64,000 bases of DNA, from positions 1 to 64,000 of the forward strand of contig WGLQ01000007.1 of assembly GCA_016125495.1 (NCBI GenBank). The letters are read 5' to 3'. How positions within the stretch are numbered: position 1 is the first letter of the stretch; each line of letters starts with the position of its first letter. The DNA is from Hyphomicrobiales bacterium (GTDB taxonomy: Bacteria; Pseudomonadota; Alphaproteobacteria; Rhizobiales; RI-29). Shown piece after piece: positions 1 to 15,473 of the stretch. The notes beneath the pieces were generated by a model, which saw only the letters and a list, made by a program, of their open reading frames with translations, searched no databases and had not been told where the DNA came from. Position numbers and translations under genes: made by a program.

Positions 1-5574
<5,574 letters not shown>

Positions 5575-5780
5575 GTGAGTTCCTCGTCGTTGGGCCGACC
5601 TTCGGGGGCTGGTGGCGTGCCCCGGCCGGTCTGCTGCATCGTACCGCCGGCGGGATGACGGTCCCATCGGCACGGCACGGTCTCGGACAATTCGAGCCAC
5701 TGGTTCGGGCGGCTCGCCGCGAGGCGCCGACCCGGCACCTCGTGGAAAACCGCCTGCCGCCGAGGCTCCCGGCGGCGGGA

Positions 5781-5804
5781 TCGCGGGGCCATCAGGCCCC
5801 GCGA
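5781..5804 (-). promoter_or_regulatory. Hairpin in the rplL-rpoB gap (attenuator or processing site)
   Basis: A perfect 10 bp stem (arms 5781-5790 and 5795-5804, loop ATCA) lies just after the rplL stop and before rpoB. No T-run follows in the direction of transcription. This is the position where E. coli has an attenuator and an RNase III site that set the rplL:rpoB ratio. The stem is seen directly; the function is inferred from position. Confidence 0.5.
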
Positions 5805-5813
5805 AAGCACTGC

Positions 5814-6194
5814 TCAGCGCAGCTCGACGGTGGCGCCAGCCTCCTCGAGCTTCTTCTTGAGATCCTCGGCCTCGGCCTTGGAGATCCCTTCCTTGACCGC
5901 CTTGCCGCCGGCCTCGACCAGTTCCTTGGCCTCTTTCAAGCCGAGGTTGGTGACCGCGCGGACTTCCTTGATCACGTTGATCTTCTTTTCGCCGGCGTTG
6001 ACCAGGATCACGTCGAACTCGGTCTTCTCCTCGACCGGCTCGGCGGCCCCGCCCGCGGCACCCGCGACAGCGGCGATGGCGACCGGCGCGGCGGCCGAAA
6101 CGCCCCATTTGTCCTCGAGCATCTTGGCCAGCTCGGCGGCCTCCAGCACGGTGAGCGCGGAGAGTTCGTCGACGATCTTTTCAAGCTTCGACAT
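5814..6194 (-). CDS. rplL: Ribosomal protein L7/L12
   Basis: This is the stalk protein of the large ribosomal subunit, 126 residues, which recruits translation factors. The N-terminal dimerisation helix ([20 protein letters not shown]) is followed by an Ala/Pro/Gly hinge around residues 33-52. The C-terminal factor-binding domain contains [20 protein letters not shown] and [10 protein letters not shown]. It follows rplJ on the same strand with an 81 bp gap and precedes rpoB, as in other bacteria. Confidence 0.98.
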   Translation of the reverse strand: MSKLEKIVDELSALTVLEAAELAKMLEDKWGVSAAAPVAIAAVAGAAGGAAEPVEEKTEFDVILVNAGEKKINVIKEVRAVTNLGLKEAKELVEAGGKAVKEGISKAEAEDLKKKLEEAGATVELR

Positions 6195-6275
6195 TTTCGT
6201 TCCTCATTCTCTAGACGGTTTGAACCAGTTGTTCGTCGCGTGTGCCGCCACCTCGTTCGGCGGCGGCCGAGGGGC

Positions 6276-6791
6276 TCAGGCGGCGTCCTTGTCGGCCTTG
6301 GCCTGCAGCACCCGGGCAAGCTGCCCGCCCGGCGCCTGGACGATGCGTGCGAGTTTGCCGGCCGGGGCCTGAAGGAGGCCGACCAGCTTGCCGCGCAGCT
6401 CGTCGAGCGAAGGCATGGAGGCCAGTGCCTTGACGCCATCGGCGTTGAGCACGGTCTTGCCCATGGCCGCGCCGAGGATCACGAGCTTCTCGTTCTTCTT
6501 TGCGAACTCGACCGCGATCTTCGGTGCCGCCACCGGATCCGCCGAGTAGGCCAGACAGGTCTGGCCCTTCAGCAGATCGCCGATGCCTTCGGCGTCGGTA
6601 CCGGCAAGCGCGAGCTTGGCCAGCCGGTTCTTGGCCACCTTGACCTTGCCGCCCGCCTCGCGCATCTGATTGCGAAGCGTGCTCATCTCGGCGACGGTGA
6701 GACCGGTGTAGTGGGCCACCACGATCACGCCGCTATTGCGGAACGTGTCGTGGAGCGAGGAGACGAGCTCCTGCTTTTCTGCTCTTTCCAC
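6276..6791 (-). CDS. rplJ: Ribosomal protein L10
   Basis: L10 anchors the L7/L12 stalk to the large ribosomal subunit. The open frame extends upstream to 6992, but the best start is the GTG giving [17 protein letters not shown], with GGGAG upstream. That yields 171 residues, the family norm. Recognisable segments are the [20 protein letters not shown] region and [14 protein letters not shown]. The C-terminal helix (residues ~140-171) carries three similar LA-R-VLQA/IVQAPGG units, consistent with multiple L7/L12-binding sites. Confidence 0.95.
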   Translation of the reverse strand: MERAEKQELVSSLHDTFRNSGVIVVAHYTGLTVAEMSTLRNQMREAGGKVKVAKNRLAKLALAGTDAEGIGDLLKGQTCLAYSADPVAAPKIAVEFAKKNEKLVILGAAMGKTVLNADGVKALASMPSLDELRGKLVGLLQAPAGKLARIVQAPGGQLARVLQAKADKDAA

Positions 6792-7165
6792 TTGCGTTCT
6801 CCCAGAGTGAGGGCAGGTTGCCCCGCCCCCGCTGCACCATGCCGCCAGATGGCGATCGGCCTTGGCCGAAAGCCCTGACGGCGCTCTCAGCCTGTCTCGA
6901 GGAGACGCGCCCCGCCACGTGCGGCACGGTGCCTCCAGCTGGTTCCTTCCGTCGCGCACCAGCGAGCCGGTGCGAAATGGTCGGCTTCCCATCTCATGCG
7001 GGCCCCAGCGAAATCTGGGCTTAGGCCGGCAACGAGGTCACCGGCACCTGCAATCTCGGACAGGTTCGGCCCGAGGCGTTTGCGCCTCCGGCCCGTCTTA
7101 CCGGGCGAACCCGGAACTCGTGTCGCGAGCGGCAGTTGCCGCCCGCTGGGTCACGTCGCCGCGCC
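6792..7165 (-). promoter_or_regulatory. Leader region upstream of rplJ
   Basis: This is a 374 bp gene-free stretch between rplA and rplJ, long for a ribosomal operon. In many bacteria the rplJL leader RNA binds the L10-L12 complex and represses translation, and a second promoter often sits here. I see no convincing -10/-35 pair or coding sequence on either strand. The assignment as an L10-type leader rests on position only. Confidence 0.35.
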
Positions 7166-7873
7166 TCAGGCCTTGGCCGAGGCGATCAGCGACTGCGGGT
7201 CGACCTTGACGCCCGGCCCCATCGTCGACTTCACCGACACGCGCTGCACGTACGTGCCTTTCGCGCCGCTCGGCTTGGCTTTGACGACGGCATCGGCGAA
7301 TGCCGCGAGGTTTTCGACCAGCGCCTTCTCGTTGAAGCTCGCCTTGCCGAAACCGGCATGCACGATGCCTTCCTTTTCGGCGCGGAACTCCACGGCGCCG
7401 CCTTTGGCCGCGCGCACCGCTTCCCCGACGTTCGGCGTCACGGTGCCGACTTTCGGGTTCGGCATCATGCCGCGCGGGCCGAGCACCTTGCCGAGCCGGC
7501 CGACCAGCGGCATCATGTCGGGCGTGGCGATGCAGCGATCGAAATTGATGTTGCCACCTTGCACCTGCGCCACGAGGTCCTCGGCGCCGACCACGTCGGC
7601 GCCCGCTGCCTGTGCCTCGGCCGCCTTGGCGTCACGCGCGAACACCGCAACGCGCACGGTGCGCCCCGAGCCATTCGGCAGATTGCAGACACCACGCACC
7701 ATCTGGTCCGCGTGACGCGGGTCGACGCCGAGATTGATGGCGACCTCCAGCGTCTCGTCGAACTTCGAGTTGGCGTTGACCTTGGCGAGCCGCACCGCCT
7801 CCTCGATCGTGTAGAGCTTGGAGCGATCCACGTTCTCGCGCAGTGCGCGAATGCGTTTTCCTGACTTGGCCAT
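7166..7873 (-). CDS. rplA: Ribosomal protein L1
   Basis: L1 of the large ribosomal subunit, 235 residues, which binds 23S rRNA and its own mRNA in many bacteria. The start [19 protein letters not shown] is preceded by a purine-rich AGGGG site. The conserved segments [22 protein letters not shown] and [11 protein letters not shown] are present. It begins only 5 bp after the rplK stop, so the two are translated together. The longer open frame running into rplK is an artefact. Confidence 0.98.
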   Translation of the reverse strand: MAKSGKRIRALRENVDRSKLYTIEEAVRLAKVNANSKFDETLEVAINLGVDPRHADQMVRGVCNLPNGSGRTVRVAVFARDAKAAEAQAAGADVVGAEDLVAQVQGGNINFDRCIATPDMMPLVGRLGKVLGPRGMMPNPKVGTVTPNVGEAVRAAKGGAVEFRAEKEGIVHAGFGKASFNEKALVENLAAFADAVVKAKPSGAKGTYVQRVSVKSTMGPGVKVDPQSLIASAKA

Positions 7874-7878
7874 GGCGA

Positions 7879-8307
7879 TTACCCCTGCACCTCGATGCCC
7901 ATCGAGCGCGCCGAGCCGGCGATGATGCGCGCCGCCTGCTCGAGGTCGTTCGTGTTCAGATCCTTCATCTTCGCCTTGGCGATCTCGCGCACCTGATCCA
8001 TCGTCACGGTGCCGCCAGCGCCGCGACCGGGCGTCTGGCTGCCCTTCGGCAGCTTGGCCGCCTTCTTGAGGAAATAAGAGGCGGGAGGCGTCTTCATCTC
8101 GAAGGTGAACGACTTGTCCTGGTAGACCGTGATCACCACGGGAACCGGCGAGCCGACCTCCATCTCCTGCGTTGCCGCGTTGAAGGCCTTGCAGAATTCC
8201 ATGATGTTGACACCGCGCTGACCGAGCGCGGGACCGATCGGCGGCGACGGATTGGCCTTGGCCGCCGGCACCTGCAGCTTGATGTAGCCTGTGATCTTCT
8301 TTGCCAT
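7879..8307 (-). CDS. rplK: Ribosomal protein L11
   Basis: L11 of the large subunit GTPase-associated centre, 142 residues. It starts [20 protein letters not shown], preceded by GAGG. The conserved proline-rich [20 protein letters not shown] segment and the C-terminal rRNA-binding domain (residues ~70-142, with the KAKMKDLN region) are complete. It lies between nusG and rplA on the same strand, the canonical order. Confidence 0.98.
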   Translation of the reverse strand: MAKKITGYIKLQVPAAKANPSPPIGPALGQRGVNIMEFCKAFNAATQEMEVGSPVPVVITVYQDKSFTFEMKTPPASYFLKKAAKLPKGSQTPGRGAGGTVTMDQVREIAKAKMKDLNTNDLEQAARIIAGSARSMGIEVQG

Positions 8308-8459
8308 TTTGCTCCTCTCGGGGCTCGAGTGCCCCTTGCGCTGGAGTTCGTGGTGCAGCTCCGACGGCTGGCGACCGCCCTTGCCTCCCACAATCCGAAC
8401 GGACCGCACGATCCGCCCGAACCGGTGTCCGTGACGGACGCCGGCCACCCGAACCCGGT

Positions 8460-8990
8460 CTAGACCTTTTCGACCTGACCGAACTCGAGTTCGACCGGGG
8501 TTGCCCGGCCGAAAATCGACACCGCCACCTTGAGCCGTGCCCGCACTTCATCGACCTCCTCGACCAGCCCGCTGAACGAGGCGAACGGCCCATCGGAGAC
8601 CCGCACACTCTCGCCGATCTCGAAACTGATCGACGGACGGGGCCGCTCGACCCCTTCCTGAACCTGATTGAGGATGCGCTCGGCCTCGCGGTCGCTGATC
8701 GGCACCGGCTTCTTGTCGTTACCGAGGAAGCCGGTCACTTTCGGCGTGTTCTTGATGAGGTGATACGCCTCGTCCGACATCTCCATCTTGACGAGGACAT
8801 ACCCGGGAAAGAAGCGCCTCTCCGTCGGCACCTTGCGGCCGCGGCGCATCTCCACCACCTCCTCCATCGGCACGAGGATCTGCTCGAAGCTGTCCTCGAG
8901 GCCGGCGGCCCGCGCCCGCTCTTCGATCGCCTCGGCCACCTTGCGCTCGAAATTCGAGTAGGCGTGCACGATGTACCAACGTTTCGTCAT
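8460..8990 (-). CDS. nusG: Transcription termination/antitermination factor NusG
   Basis: NusG, 176 residues, binds RNA polymerase and links it to Rho or the ribosome. The N-terminal domain starts [20 protein letters not shown] and contains [14 protein letters not shown], a signature of the family. The C-terminal KOW domain is at residues ~120-170 ([21 protein letters not shown]). An upstream in-frame Met at 9026 is less likely, because [12 protein letters not shown] is the usual alphaproteobacterial start. It follows secE with a 65 bp gap. Confidence 0.97.
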   Translation of the reverse strand: MTKRWYIVHAYSNFERKVAEAIEERARAAGLEDSFEQILVPMEEVVEMRRGRKVPTERRFFPGYVLVKMEMSDEAYHLIKNTPKVTGFLGNDKKPVPISDREAERILNQVQEGVERPRPSISFEIGESVRVSDGPFASFSGLVEEVDEVRARLKVAVSIFGRATPVELEFGQVEKV

Positions 8991-9055
8991 TCTCGTTTGC
9001 CACCGTAGGTTGGCTCGCTGGACCATCCAGGTCCCGCCACCGGTTGCCCCCCAGA

Positions 9056-9247
9056 TCAGCGCCCGGCGTTGATCAGAAGGCCGACCACCCAGCTGATGAC
9101 CTGATCAGCCAGAAGGAAGAAGATCGCGGCGATGATCGACAGGATCACCACCATCACCGTGGTCACCATCGTTTCGCGGCGCGTCGGCCAGGTGACCTTG
9201 GCCACCTCCCTGCGCACCTGCTGAGCGAATTCGAATGGATTTGCCAT
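9056..9247 (-). CDS. secE: Preprotein translocase subunit SecE
   Basis: SecE, 63 residues, is the small essential subunit of the SecYEG channel. The single-helix form typical of alphaproteobacteria is seen: an amphipathic N-terminus with EVAKVTWPTRRET, the hallmark of the family, then one membrane helix at residues ~30-58. The start MANPFEFAQQVRREV is chosen over an upstream Met at 9352, which would add an unrelated 35-residue extension overlapping the leader. Confidence 0.96.
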   Translation of the reverse strand: MANPFEFAQQVRREVAKVTWPTRRETMVTTVMVVILSIIAAIFFLLADQVISWVVGLLINAGR

Positions 9248-9474
9248 CGTGCCTCGATCGAGGGCGAACTGCCCTCTCAATTGCTCGTCAACCGCCACCA
9301 ACCCAGCCTCGGCACGCCGCGACCCGGCACACCGCAGATGCGCCCGCCCCACCTACGAGGCACGGCACTGTCGCCGCACACTCGTCACGCCAGGGCTCGC
9401 CGCCGCAGCCGTCCCCGGAACGCCCGAGGCAAGAAAAGGCGGCCACGCATGGGCCTATGTACGTTCGATCGGGC

Positions 9475-9550
<76 letters not shown>

Positions 9551-10150
9551 AATTGCCACGTGCGTCCCGCCATCTGCCGATCGAGCCGGGCGACCGACGC
9601 CGACGCATCGCGCCGGCCTCCATCGCGCGCTCTTCCCGGAGCGCTTACGCTGCGGCAAATGCCGCGAGCGACCGCCAGGGCCGAGTCGCCCTTCCAGGTC
9701 GCCTGCCGATGTCGATTATCAGATATGCTTGCCCGGTCCACGCACATAGAGACCCCACCGCCACGGAGGGACCTCGAAATGACGTAGTTATAGGTCTTGA
9801 CAGATCAATGCAAGCCTTTTTGGCGACGATTCAGGCATGAAATTTCGCACCACGAGGTCGCGGCGCGATCTACCGCCGGATGCGACAGTTTTGCAACAAG
9901 CATCTGTGTTTGCAGCGAAAATGCTTGGCTCGATCGAACCGGCTGCACACCCGGCTGCGAGGCTTGCCGCTCAGTGCGGCTGTCGGAAGCGCACTCGAGC
10001 GCCAACACGCGGGCACCCGCCCCATCCGCTGCCTATTGCCGGTCTGCCTAACAACAGTAAGATGGCACCCCGTCGCCACGGCATCGCCACGGACGGCACC
10101 GTGACAGCCGACATCGATCGAGACTGCCCATCGAACAAGGGAAGAGCCCC
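9551..10150. other. 600 bp intergenic region with divergent transcription
   Basis: No coding sequence is convincing here; short frames on both strands have no family resemblance. The stretch separates the minus-strand tRNA-Trp/secE operon from the plus-strand TRAP operon, so it should hold promoters in both directions. On the minus strand a TATAAC hexamer (9787-9792) has a weak CTTGCA match 16 bp upstream. A 7 bp inverted repeat (CAAGCAT 9897-9903, ATGCTTG 9921-9927) could be an operator for the TRAP genes. Both sites are speculative. Confidence 0.4.
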
Positions 10151-11230
10151 ATGCCCAATGCGTCCTCGAGTATCGCGGGTAGAGCATCGTCACGACGGGT
10201 CCGTGCGCGCCTCGGCGCGTCGGTTTGGCGCGGCCTGACGGCCGCCGCTTCGGCACTGGTAATGGCAGGCGCCCTCTTCGGCATGCCCGACGCCGCCCGC
10301 GCCCAGACCTTGATCAAGCTGGGTCACGATCAGCCCGAAAGCAGCCCCCACCACGCCGCGGCTCTGAAGTGGAAGGAACTGGTCGAAAGCCGGTCTGGCG
10401 GCCGGCTGACGGTTCAGATCTTCCCGGCGAGTGTCCTCGGCAGCGGCACGCAGATGGTCGAGCAGGTCCAGGCCGGCGCGCTGGAGGCGGCTGTTCTGCC
10501 GACCGCCTGGATCGCCCCCCTGGCCCCGAGCGTGAGCGTCCTCGATCTGCCGTTCCTCTTCCCGAGCCGCCAAGTTGCCTACAAGGTCATCGATGGCCCG
10601 ATCGGCGGTGAGATCCTCGCCCCGCTCGCCAAAGTCAACATTGCCGGGTTGGCCTTCTGGGAAAGCGGCTTCAAGCAGTTCACCGGCCACTTTCCCATCC
10701 GCACTCCGCAGGATTACCAGGGCCACAAAATCCGCACCATGCCCGCTCCGGTGATCCAGGAGCAGTTCAAGGCGTTCGGCGCGACCCCCGCCCAGATCAG
10801 CTTCAAGGAACTCTACACGGCCCTTCAGCAGAAGGTCGTCGATGGCCAGGAGAACCCCATCGCAACCATAGCCTCGATGCGCTTTTACGAGGTGCAACCC
10901 CACATGACCCTGTCGGACCATGGCTTCCTCGCCTATGCCTTCATGGTCAACAAGCCCCTGCTCGACGGGCTCGCCGAGGACCTGCGCAAGATCCTCGCCG
11001 ACGCCGCGACCGAGGCCCGCGACTACCAGCGCACCGTTATCGTCGAGGCCGAGGCCAAAAACCTCGAGATCTTCCGCAAGGCCGGCGTCCAGATCATCGA
11101 GCTCGACGCCGCGCAACGCCAAGCCTTCGAGACGACCTCCCAGACCGTCCACGAGTGGTACGCCAAGCAGTATGGCGGCGAAACGCTGACCCGCATCAAG
11201 GAGGCGGTCGCGGCCGCCGGTTCCCAGTGA
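10151..11230 (+). CDS. TRAP transporter periplasmic substrate-binding protein (DctP family)
   Basis: This is the extracytoplasmic solute receptor of a tripartite TRAP transporter, 359 residues, likely binding a carboxylate. A long N-terminal signal peptide ends near ARA-QT at about residue 52. The mature protein shows the DctP pattern: KLGHDQPESSPHH near its start, then the ligand-binding KIRTMPAPVIQEQFKAFGA, in which the arginine usually pairs with the substrate carboxylate, and ALQQKVVDGQENP. GGAAGAG lies upstream of the start. It is followed by the small and large membrane subunits. The substrate cannot be told from sequence. Confidence 0.93.
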   Translation: MPNASSSIAGRASSRRVRARLGASVWRGLTAAASALVMAGALFGMPDAARAQTLIKLGHDQPESSPHHAAALKWKELVESRSGGRLTVQIFPASVLGSGTQMVEQVQAGALEAAVLPTAWIAPLAPSVSVLDLPFLFPSRQVAYKVIDGPIGGEILAPLAKVNIAGLAFWESGFKQFTGHFPIRTPQDYQGHKIRTMPAPVIQEQFKAFGATPAQISFKELYTALQQKVVDGQENPIATIASMRFYEVQPHMTLSDHGFLAYAFMVNKPLLDGLAEDLRKILADAATEARDYQRTVIVEAEAKNLEIFRKAGVQIIELDAAQRQAFETTSQTVHEWYAKQYGGETLTRIKEAVAAAGSQ

Positions 11231-11296
11231 GCCACCGTCGCTGAGCGACCCGCGGACCGGCGAGGCACAGGACGAGGCGAACAGCGGGCAGCGATC

Positions 11297-11821
11297 GTGG
11301 TCAAGATGCTCAGGACGTGGGGAGGGTGGATCGACACCACCCTCTCCTATGCGGAGATCGTCTTCATCGGCACGGCGATGGCATTCGCCAGCCTCCTCCT
11401 CTTCGTCAATGTCATCCTGCGATATGCTTTTCTGGCCCCCATCTCCTGGGCCGAGGAGCTATCGGTGTACCTCGTGATCTGGATCGTCTTCATCGGCGCG
11501 AGCGTCGTCGTGCGCATGCGCGGGCACCTTGCCATCGATCTCGTCCCGAAGATGCTGTCACCGGCGGTCCGCCGCGTGCTCCTGGCCTGGATCCTCCTGA
11601 TCAATCTCGGGTTCTTCGCCATCTTCATCTACTACAGCGCACTCCACACGCTGCGCGTTTTCGCCTCCGGGCAGACGACCCCGTCGATGGAGGCGCCGAT
11701 GTGGCTGACCTACCTTGCCATGCCGGTCGGCACGACTCTCATGTTCGTGCGCACGGTCCAGCTGCTCTTCGGCGTCATCTTCGACGAGGAGGTCGAAACG
11801 GTTTCGGGGCCACAGGAGTAG
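11297..11821 (+). CDS. TRAP transporter small membrane subunit (DctQ family)
   Basis: The four-helix small permease subunit of the TRAP transporter, 174 residues. Membrane segments lie at about residues 19-40, 53-74, 92-113 and 135-157. The family motif is visible as LRYAFLAPISWAEELSVYL between the first two helices. Translation is taken from GTG at 11297; an ATG at 11306 is an alternative. It sits between the receptor and the large permease, so the three genes form one operon. Confidence 0.92.
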   Translation: MVKMLRTWGGWIDTTLSYAEIVFIGTAMAFASLLLFVNVILRYAFLAPISWAEELSVYLVIWIVFIGASVVVRMRGHLAIDLVPKMLSPAVRRVLLAWILLINLGFFAIFIYYSALHTLRVFASGQTTPSMEAPMWLTYLAMPVGTTLMFVRTVQLLFGVIFDEEVETVSGPQE

Positions 11822-11878
11822 GCCGCAAGGCCGCATGCTCGATGACCGGCCCGGCGGGGGCCGATGCAGGGGGGCGCG

Positions 11879-13168
11879 ATGACAACGCTGCTGATCTTCG
11901 GCCTCCTTCTGGCCGGTCTCGCACTTTCCATTCCGATCTTCATCGTACTGACCGGCACCACATTCCTCGTCTTCGCCCTCACCTCCCCCATTCCTCTCTC
12001 GATCCTGCCGCAACGCGTTTTTGCCGGCCTCGAAAGCTTTCCCCTCCTCGCCATCCCGTTCTTCTTCTACGCCGCCACGATCATGAGTCGCGGCGGCCTT
12101 TCACGCCGCCTCATCCGTTTCGTCCAGACCCTGGTCGGTCACCTTCCCGGCGGGCTCGGCATGACCGTCGTGCTCACCTGCATGATCTTCGGCTCGATCA
12201 CCGGCTCCAGCGCCTCCACCATCGTCGCAGTCGGCTCCACGCTTTATCCGGCCCTGCTCGCGGCCGGCTACACGTCCCGTTTCGCGCTCGGCGCGGTCAC
12301 CTGCTCGGCCCTCATCGGCATGATCATCCCGCCGAGCAACGCCATGATCATCTACGGTGCCGTGGCCAACGTCTCGATCGGCGCGCTCTTCATGTCGGGC
12401 ATTGGCGCGGGGCTGGTCTTCACCGTCGCCTACTGCACGTATTGCGTCGGCTGGGCGGTGGCCAACGGTGTGCCCCGCACCCCACGCGCCACGCTCTGCG
12501 AGGTCTGGTCGGCCCTGCGCGATGTGTTCTGGGGTCTGGGTCTGCCGGCGATCATTCTGGGCGGCATCTACGGCGGCATCTTCACGGCAACGGAAGCGGC
12601 CGCCGTTTCCGTCGTCTACGCCGGCTTCGTCTGCCTCGTCGTCTACCGTGAACTCGACCTCACCGGCCTATGGGAGGTGACCGTCGAGGCCAGCCTCAAC
12701 TCCGCGCGGATCCTGATCCTCGTCGCCGCGGCGAGTGCGTTTTCCTGGCTGATGACCGTCTCCGGCACCGCGGCTCGGATCGCCTCCCCGATGGCCGGCC
12801 TCACGCAGGAGCCCGAGTTGCTCCTCGCATTCGTGAACGGGCTCGCCTTGCTCACGGGCATGTTCATCGACGTCTTCTCGAATATCCTGATCCTCGTGCC
12901 GATCATCCTCGGCACCATGACCGCGGCGGGCGTCAGCCCGACCCACCTCGGCATCGTCATGACCGTCAATGTCGACATCGGCAACGTCACCCCGCCCTTC
13001 GGCCTCAACCTGTTCGTTGCGAGCGCCACCTTCGACAAGCCTTACCTTACGGTCGTGCACGCCGTGCTGCCTTGGCTGGCGATCGCCATCCTCTGCCTCG
13101 CCATCATCACGTATGTTCCCGAGATCTCACTCTGGCTGCCCCGCCAGCTCTATCCCGGGCTGAACTGA
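11879..13168 (+). CDS. TRAP transporter large membrane subunit (DctM family)
   Basis: The large permease of the TRAP transporter, 429 residues with about 12 membrane segments, carries out Na+-driven uptake with the DctQ subunit. Conserved parts include FFFYAATIMSRGG, the GSITGSSASTIVAVGSTLYP loop and the NVDIGNVTPPFGLNLFV motif near the C-terminus. The ATG at 11879 follows a GGGGGG ribosome site; an in-frame ATG at 11864 would add five residues. This system is not closely similar to the second TRAP set at 25.5-28.5 kb. Confidence 0.93.
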   Translation: MTTLLIFGLLLAGLALSIPIFIVLTGTTFLVFALTSPIPLSILPQRVFAGLESFPLLAIPFFFYAATIMSRGGLSRRLIRFVQTLVGHLPGGLGMTVVLTCMIFGSITGSSASTIVAVGSTLYPALLAAGYTSRFALGAVTCSALIGMIIPPSNAMIIYGAVANVSIGALFMSGIGAGLVFTVAYCTYCVGWAVANGVPRTPRATLCEVWSALRDVFWGLGLPAIILGGIYGGIFTATEAAAVSVVYAGFVCLVVYRELDLTGLWEVTVEASLNSARILILVAAASAFSWLMTVSGTAARIASPMAGLTQEPELLLAFVNGLALLTGMFIDVFSNILILVPIILGTMTAAGVSPTHLGIVMTVNVDIGNVTPPFGLNLFVASATFDKPYLTVVHAVLPWLAIAILCLAIITYVPEISLWLPRQLYPGLN

Positions 13169-13378
13169 AGCCGACCGCGTGCCGCCGGACCGACCGTTTG
13201 CAATATCGAGGGCCGCCGTCTAACTAGATCCGGCCAATTCTCGTCAGCCGAGGCCTGCGAACCTCGACCGCAAAGCCTTCTTGCAGTTCGCTCCTCGGTC
13301 GCCCGCGAACACCCCCCGCCCCACCTCTCCGACATCGGCCCGCCGACCGTTGCCCGCCCCCAGATTACGGATCCCGCC

Positions 13379-14311
13379 ATGCTGGCGACCATCGCTGCGA
13401 TAGCGCCGATTTTCCTCACCATCGCGCTCGGCTATGCGCTCTATCGTGCACGCGTACTGAGCGAGGAGATGTGGAGCGGAGTCGATATCCTCTGCTTCTA
13501 CGTGCTTTTTCCGGCCCTCTTCGTGCGCACCGTCGCCAACGCGCAGTTCACCGGCCTCGACGTCTGGCCCCTCGTCATCGGCACCATGTCCGGCGTCCTG
13601 GTGAGCGCCGGACTCATGCTGCTGGCGCGACCTCTCCTGCGGCAGCGCCTTGCAGTTTCCGACCCTTCCTTCACCAGCCTCTTTCAGGGCGTCGTGCGCT
13701 GGCACGCCTTCTTCGGCCTCGCCATCGTGACGGCACTCTACGGCCCGGACGGCATCACCCTCATCGCCATCGTCATTCTCGCCCTCATCCCGCTCCTCAA
13801 CGCCATGACGATCGCGGTTCTCGTGCGCTTCGGCAGTGGCCAGACGAGCCCCAACCTGGCGTCCGGCGTGCGACAGGTGGCACTCAACCCACTGATCCTG
13901 TCGGTCGTGGCCGGTGGCATCCTGAACCTGACGGGCATCGGGCTGCCGCGGCCGGCGCGCGAGGTCGTCGATTTCCTGGCGAGCGGCGCGCTCGGCATAT
14001 CGTTGCTGGCGGTCGGGGCGGGCTTGCGGCCCCTGGAGGGTGGCGGAACCGGGCGTCTCGTGCTCGGCTGCGCCCTGCGCCTCGTCGTGCACCCGGCCAT
14101 CATGTGGGTCATGCTCACGCTTGCCGGTGTCGATGGCCTTGCGCTGACCATCGGTGTGCTGTCGGCCGCCGTTCCGACCGCTGTCAACGCCTACATCCTG
14201 GCCCGCCGAATGGGGGGTGACGCACCGCTGATGGCGAGCCTCATCACCGCGCAGGTGCTGGCCTCCGCGGTGACCTTGCCCGTGATCCTCTGGCTGCTCA
14301 CCCCGCAATGA
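13379..14311 (+). CDS. AEC (auxin efflux carrier) family permease
   Basis: A 310-residue membrane protein with about ten helices arranged as two five-helix halves, typical of the AEC/bile-acid transporter fold. The first half begins ATIAAIAPIFLTIALGYALYR and contains YVLFPALFVRTVA. The second half begins around residue 165 with NPLILSVVAGGILN and contains GAGLRPLEGG and AAVPTAVNAYILA, matching the family. Bacterial members export or import small organic acids such as malate or malonate. It may be transcribed with the upstream TRAP genes (210 bp gap) or alone. Confidence 0.88.
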   Translation: MLATIAAIAPIFLTIALGYALYRARVLSEEMWSGVDILCFYVLFPALFVRTVANAQFTGLDVWPLVIGTMSGVLVSAGLMLLARPLLRQRLAVSDPSFTSLFQGVVRWHAFFGLAIVTALYGPDGITLIAIVILALIPLLNAMTIAVLVRFGSGQTSPNLASGVRQVALNPLILSVVAGGILNLTGIGLPRPAREVVDFLASGALGISLLAVGAGLRPLEGGGTGRLVLGCALRLVVHPAIMWVMLTLAGVDGLALTIGVLSAAVPTAVNAYILARRMGGDAPLMASLITAQVLASAVTLPVILWLLTPQ

Positions 14312-14340
14312 GGTCTGCGCAAGCGGCGCCGGAAACGAAA

Positions 14341-14368
14341 GAGCCGCCGCACAGTCGTGCGGCGGCTC
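14341..14368 (-). terminator. Hairpin terminator between the AEC gene and metF-like gene
   Basis: A perfect 12 bp stem (14341-14352 with 14357-14368, loop AGTC) lies between two convergent genes. Read on the minus strand it is followed by TTTCGTTT, so it fits best as the terminator of the metF-like gene that ends at 14395. It may also act weakly on the plus strand. Confidence 0.75.
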
Positions 14369-14394
14369 GATGACACTCGGCAGGGGCGAGCCGG

Positions 14395-15324
14395 TCAGCT
14401 GAGGTCGGCATCGACCGTGAAGCCGTCCTTCTCCATCTTGAACCGCCCGTCGGCGACGCAGCGCGCATAGATCGCCGTCTTGCGCAGTCCGCCCAGCGGA
14501 TAATAGTGCATGCCCTTGACGTTGCAGCCCGGATCGGTCGCCGCGTACGTCGCCAGATCGAGCAGCAGCTTGTCCGGGGCCTGCGGGCGCAGCAGGCGCG
14601 TGACGTTGGCCGCCTGCCGGCGGATGAAGTTGATCGAGTTGCCGACGCCGCAAGCGATCGCGTAGTTCAGCAGCGTCTTGACCGTCGCGATGCCGGGCAC
14701 GCCGATGTGGATCGGCATCTTGTTGCCCGAAGCGTTGAGCCGCTTGTCCCATGCGATGACCGGCTCGGCCTCGAACACGAACTGCGTCACGATATGGAGG
14801 TGCGCACCCGTGCGCTCCGCGAAGGCGTTCTTCCAGGCGATCGCCTTCAAGTGCTCTTCTTCAGGAAAGTCCGGCGAGCCTTCCGGATGACCGGCAACGC
14901 CGATCGTCTTGATGCCGTACTTGTCGAAAAGTCCCGTACCCAGCATCTGCATGGAGTCGGAATACTCCCCGAGCGGCTTTGCGACGGCCCCGCCGATGCA
15001 CAGCACCCGGTCGACGCCGGCTTCGCCCGAGACGCGCTTGAGATAGTCCTCGAGCATGTCCTTGCTGGTGACGCTGCGCGCCGCGAAGTGCGGCACGGGC
15101 TTCATGCCCTCGCCCCGCAGTCGCACCGCGAGCTTGACCGTGTCGAGATAGTCGGAACCCGGAAGGAAGGTGATGTAGACGACGGACCCCGGCTCGAGAT
15201 GCTCCCGGAAATCCGGGATCTTGGCGGCGGATGCGGGCGTCGTTTCGCTGGTGAACCCTTTGGCGAAGGCAACGATCGCCTGCTTGGCAGCCTCGGGCGA
15301 AAGGGGTGCTGCTGCGCTGGACAT
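14395..15324 (-). CDS. Methylenetetrahydrofolate reductase family protein (MetF-like)
   Basis: A divergent member of the methylenetetrahydrofolate reductase family, 309 residues, a TIM-barrel flavoprotein that interconverts methyl- and methylene-THF. Seen features: an N-terminal barrel with PGSVVYITFLPG, PHFAARSVTSKDMLEDYL (the MetF PH-x-x-x-R/S strand), a GVAGHPEGSP turn and the C-terminal IHIGVPGIATVKTLL, all family landmarks. It lies 149 bp downstream of the methyl-THF:corrinoid methyltransferase gene on the same strand. Together they suggest the oxidative direction used by methylotrophs such as chloromethane degraders, whose MetF2 is similarly divergent. Direction of reaction is inference. 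Confidence 0.85.
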   Translation of the reverse strand: MSSAAAPLSPEAAKQAIVAFAKGFTSETTPASAAKIPDFREHLEPGSVVYITFLPGSDYLDTVKLAVRLRGEGMKPVPHFAARSVTSKDMLEDYLKRVSGEAGVDRVLCIGGAVAKPLGEYSDSMQMLGTGLFDKYGIKTIGVAGHPEGSPDFPEEEHLKAIAWKNAFAERTGAHLHIVTQFVFEAEPVIAWDKRLNASGNKMPIHIGVPGIATVKTLLNYAIACGVGNSINFIRRQAANVTRLLRPQAPDKLLLDLATYAATDPGCNVKGMHYYPLGGLRKTAIYARCVADGRFKMEKDGFTVDADLS

Positions 15325-15382
15325 GACGGGGGCTTTCTATTCGCTTCTGACCTGAACCCGTCGCGGGACAGGGGAGGTCCGC

Positions 15383-15399
15383 ATCCGCGCGACGCGGAT
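15383..15399 (-). other. Small intergenic hairpin between methyltransferase and metF-like genes
   Basis: A 7 bp perfect stem (ATCCGCG / CGCGGAT, loop CGA) lies in the 149 bp gap, with outer GGTC/GACC pairing that could extend it. There is no T-run. It may stabilise or attenuate a shared transcript. The stem is seen; any role is speculative. Confidence 0.35.
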
Positions 15400-15473
15400 C
15401 GACCCCCCTCGACCCAGCCCGGGTCACAATCTGCTTATGCCCTCGCAACGCTTGCGCGGGCAATCGGCTCCGT